A stretch of DNA of 6,600 bases from Mucinivorans sp036654415 (lineage in GTDB: Bacteria; Bacteroidota; Bacteroidia; Bacteroidales; Rikenellaceae), in contig JAVVSB010000059.1 in NCBI GenBank assembly GCA_036654415.1, positions 1-6,600 on the forward strand, read 5' to 3'. The translations under genes were made by a program, and so were the position numbers. The notes under the pieces are model-generated. The model was not told where the DNA came from. It did no database searches and worked only from the letters and a program-made list of their open reading frames with translations. This document shows, piece after piece, positions 6,000-6,600 of this stretch; the first letter of the stretch is position 1, and each line of letters starts with the position of its first letter.

Positions 6000-6025
6000 T
6001 TGAATAAAATTTAAACAGCCTCTAA
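6000..6025 (+). repeat. Intergenic repeat element, copy 2
   Basis: Contains TTGAATAAA and TTTAAACAGCC followed by TCTAA. It differs from 3673-3699 by one A/T substitution and one missing G. It lies 74 nt before the start codon at 6100, further than copy 1 lies from its gene. Its last 7 bases (CCTCTAA) also pair with TTAGAGG at 6042-6048. Confidence 0.6.
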
Positions 6026-6066
6026 GGAGTTATGATAAATGTTAGAGGATGATTCCCAAAATTATC

Positions 6067-6095
6067 TTGCCAACAAGAAAAAAAATGTACCTTTG
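6067..6095 (+). promoter_or_regulatory. Bacteroidota-type promoter for the exported protein at 6100
   Basis: The -7 box TACCTTTG (6088-6095) fits TAnnTTTG exactly, and a TTG at 6067-6069 lies 18 nt upstream, near the usual -33 position. The -7 box ends only 4 nt before the ATG at 6100, so the transcript should begin at or within a few bases of the start codon (leaderless or nearly so), unless another promoter upstream, for example near the repeat at 6000-6025, is the main one. Confidence 0.55.
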
Positions 6096-6099
6096 CAAA

Positions 6100-6600
6100 A
6101 TGAAAAAATTTGGAATATTACTGTTGGGATGTTTGATATTCAACACCCTTACTGCGGCAACACCGATAGAGTATCGACAATTTTTTGCACGCGTAGGCGC
6201 TCACGAAATCACACTTCGTCGGATTGACTACTCGAACCAAACGACACGCTATTTGGTGCTCAACACCATCGATTTTTCGACCCGCATAGTGAGTCGTATC
6301 CCTCGTTCGGCTGTGGAGCAGGACTCTGTCGATAAATTAGCTGACAGCTCGGCATATTTTACCATACGTAAGCAGATAGAGGGTAATCCAGAGTTTTATG
6401 CGTCGGGTATCGGTCGTTTTGAAAGGGTTGATGGGGTTGTCCTCTCGGGAGATCTTTGCCCCTCATCCAAAGCTGGAATAGAACAAACGGTAATCGATTC
6501 GTTGGCCAAGAGTAAAAATTCAACCCTCTACGTCTGCATCTCGGGTCGCTGGATAGACAGACACCCCGATGAATTAAAAAAACTGCGCCACGAAACTATC
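6100..6600 (+). CDS. Exported protein, possible polysaccharide deacetylase (NodB/CE4-like), 3'-truncated by window edge
   Basis: The frame is open for 167 codons to the window edge, so only the N-terminal part is seen. It starts MKKFGILLLGCLIFNTLTAATP: a signal peptide probably cut near residues 19-20. C11 sits in LLLGC, but the hydrophobic core continues past it, so a lipoprotein is less likely. Two patches recall CE4 deacetylases: SGDLCPSS (116-123), at the place of the metal-binding TFDDGP motif, and YVCISGRWIDRHPDEL (144-159), like the family's F-x-x-G-x-W-x-x-x-(H/N)P stretch. The metal-binding histidines would lie beyond the edge, so the call is tentative. An in-frame ATG at 6085 would add MYLCK, but it is read from the promoter -7 box and spoils the signal peptide, so 6100 is preferred. 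A shorter open frame at 6039-6227 in another phase is not coding. Confidence 0.7.
   Translation, partial: MKKFGILLLGCLIFNTLTAATPIEYRQFFARVGAHEITLRRIDYSNQTTRYLVLNTIDFSTRIVSRIPRSAVEQDSVDKLADSSAYFTIRKQIEGNPEFYASGIGRFERVDGVVLSGDLCPSSKAGIEQTVIDSLAKSKNSTLYVCISGRWIDRHPDELKKLRHETI

Larger units (their letters stand above)
5788..6099. other. 312-bp AT-rich divergent intergenic region
   Basis: Lies between the divergent superoxide dismutase and exported-protein genes. From the left it holds the dismutase leader (no good TAnnTTTG on the minus strand; a TTTG at 5840-5837 has no matching -7 box), an inverted repeat at 5942-5962, repeat copy 2 at 6000-6025, a second inverted repeat at 6019-6048, and the -7 box at 6088-6095. 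I find no convincing small gene here: short open frames lack a leader and do not resemble known proteins. Confidence 0.7.

Noticed and set aside
6039..6227. 62-codon open frame MLEDDSQNY... before and inside the start of the exported-protein gene
   Set aside because: It overlaps the signal-peptide gene in another phase, which stays open to the window edge and has a proper promoter and signal peptide.

Overview
The window looks like ordinary chromosome from a member of the Bacteroidota, probably the order Bacteroidales. Three things point there: promoter -7 boxes of the Bacteroidota form TAnnTTTG (2821-2828 on the minus strand, 2840-2847 and 6088-6095 on the plus strand), A-rich leaders with no clear Shine-Dalgarno sequence, and proteins that resemble Bacteroidales versions of their families. 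Coding DNA is fairly GC-rich and the gaps between genes are clearly AT-rich. A run of 10 N at 5252-5261 shows this is a draft or metagenome scaffold. A family-level guess such as Rikenellaceae would be speculation.

Layout from left to right. (1) 3-1682 (+): the 3' part of a large PEP/pyruvate-binding (PPDK-N type) protein whose start lies outside the window. (2) 1654-2781 (-): a GT4-type glycosyltransferase, overlapping the first gene tail to tail by 29 bp. (3) 2782-2869: a compact divergent promoter region built from three copies of CAAAGAT in alternating orientation. (4) 2870-3583 (+): tsaB, for tRNA t6A37 synthesis. (5) 3725-4618 (+): a secreted phosphodiesterase/alkaline-phosphatase superfamily enzyme. 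(6) 4716-5216 (+): a small lipoprotein of unknown function. (7) 5206-5787 (-): an iron-type superoxide dismutase, overlapping the lipoprotein gene tail to tail by 11 bp and interrupted by the N run. (8) 5788-6099: an AT-rich divergent intergenic region with a hairpin, a repeat element and a promoter. (9) 6100 to the right edge (+): the 5' part of an exported protein, tentatively a polysaccharide deacetylase.

The genes do not form an obvious pathway. They are mostly single transcription units in mixed orientations: tRNA modification, glycosylation, oxidative stress and envelope/periplasmic hydrolysis. I see no mobile element, CRISPR array, tRNA, rRNA or defence island. The least explained items are the 26-27 bp element repeated upstream of two exported-protein genes (3673-3699 and 6000-6025), the triple CAAAGAT arrangement in the glycosyltransferase/tsaB promoter region, the domain make-up of the PEP-binding protein, and the unrecognised lipoprotein. 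I found no convincing evidence of a new multi-gene system.
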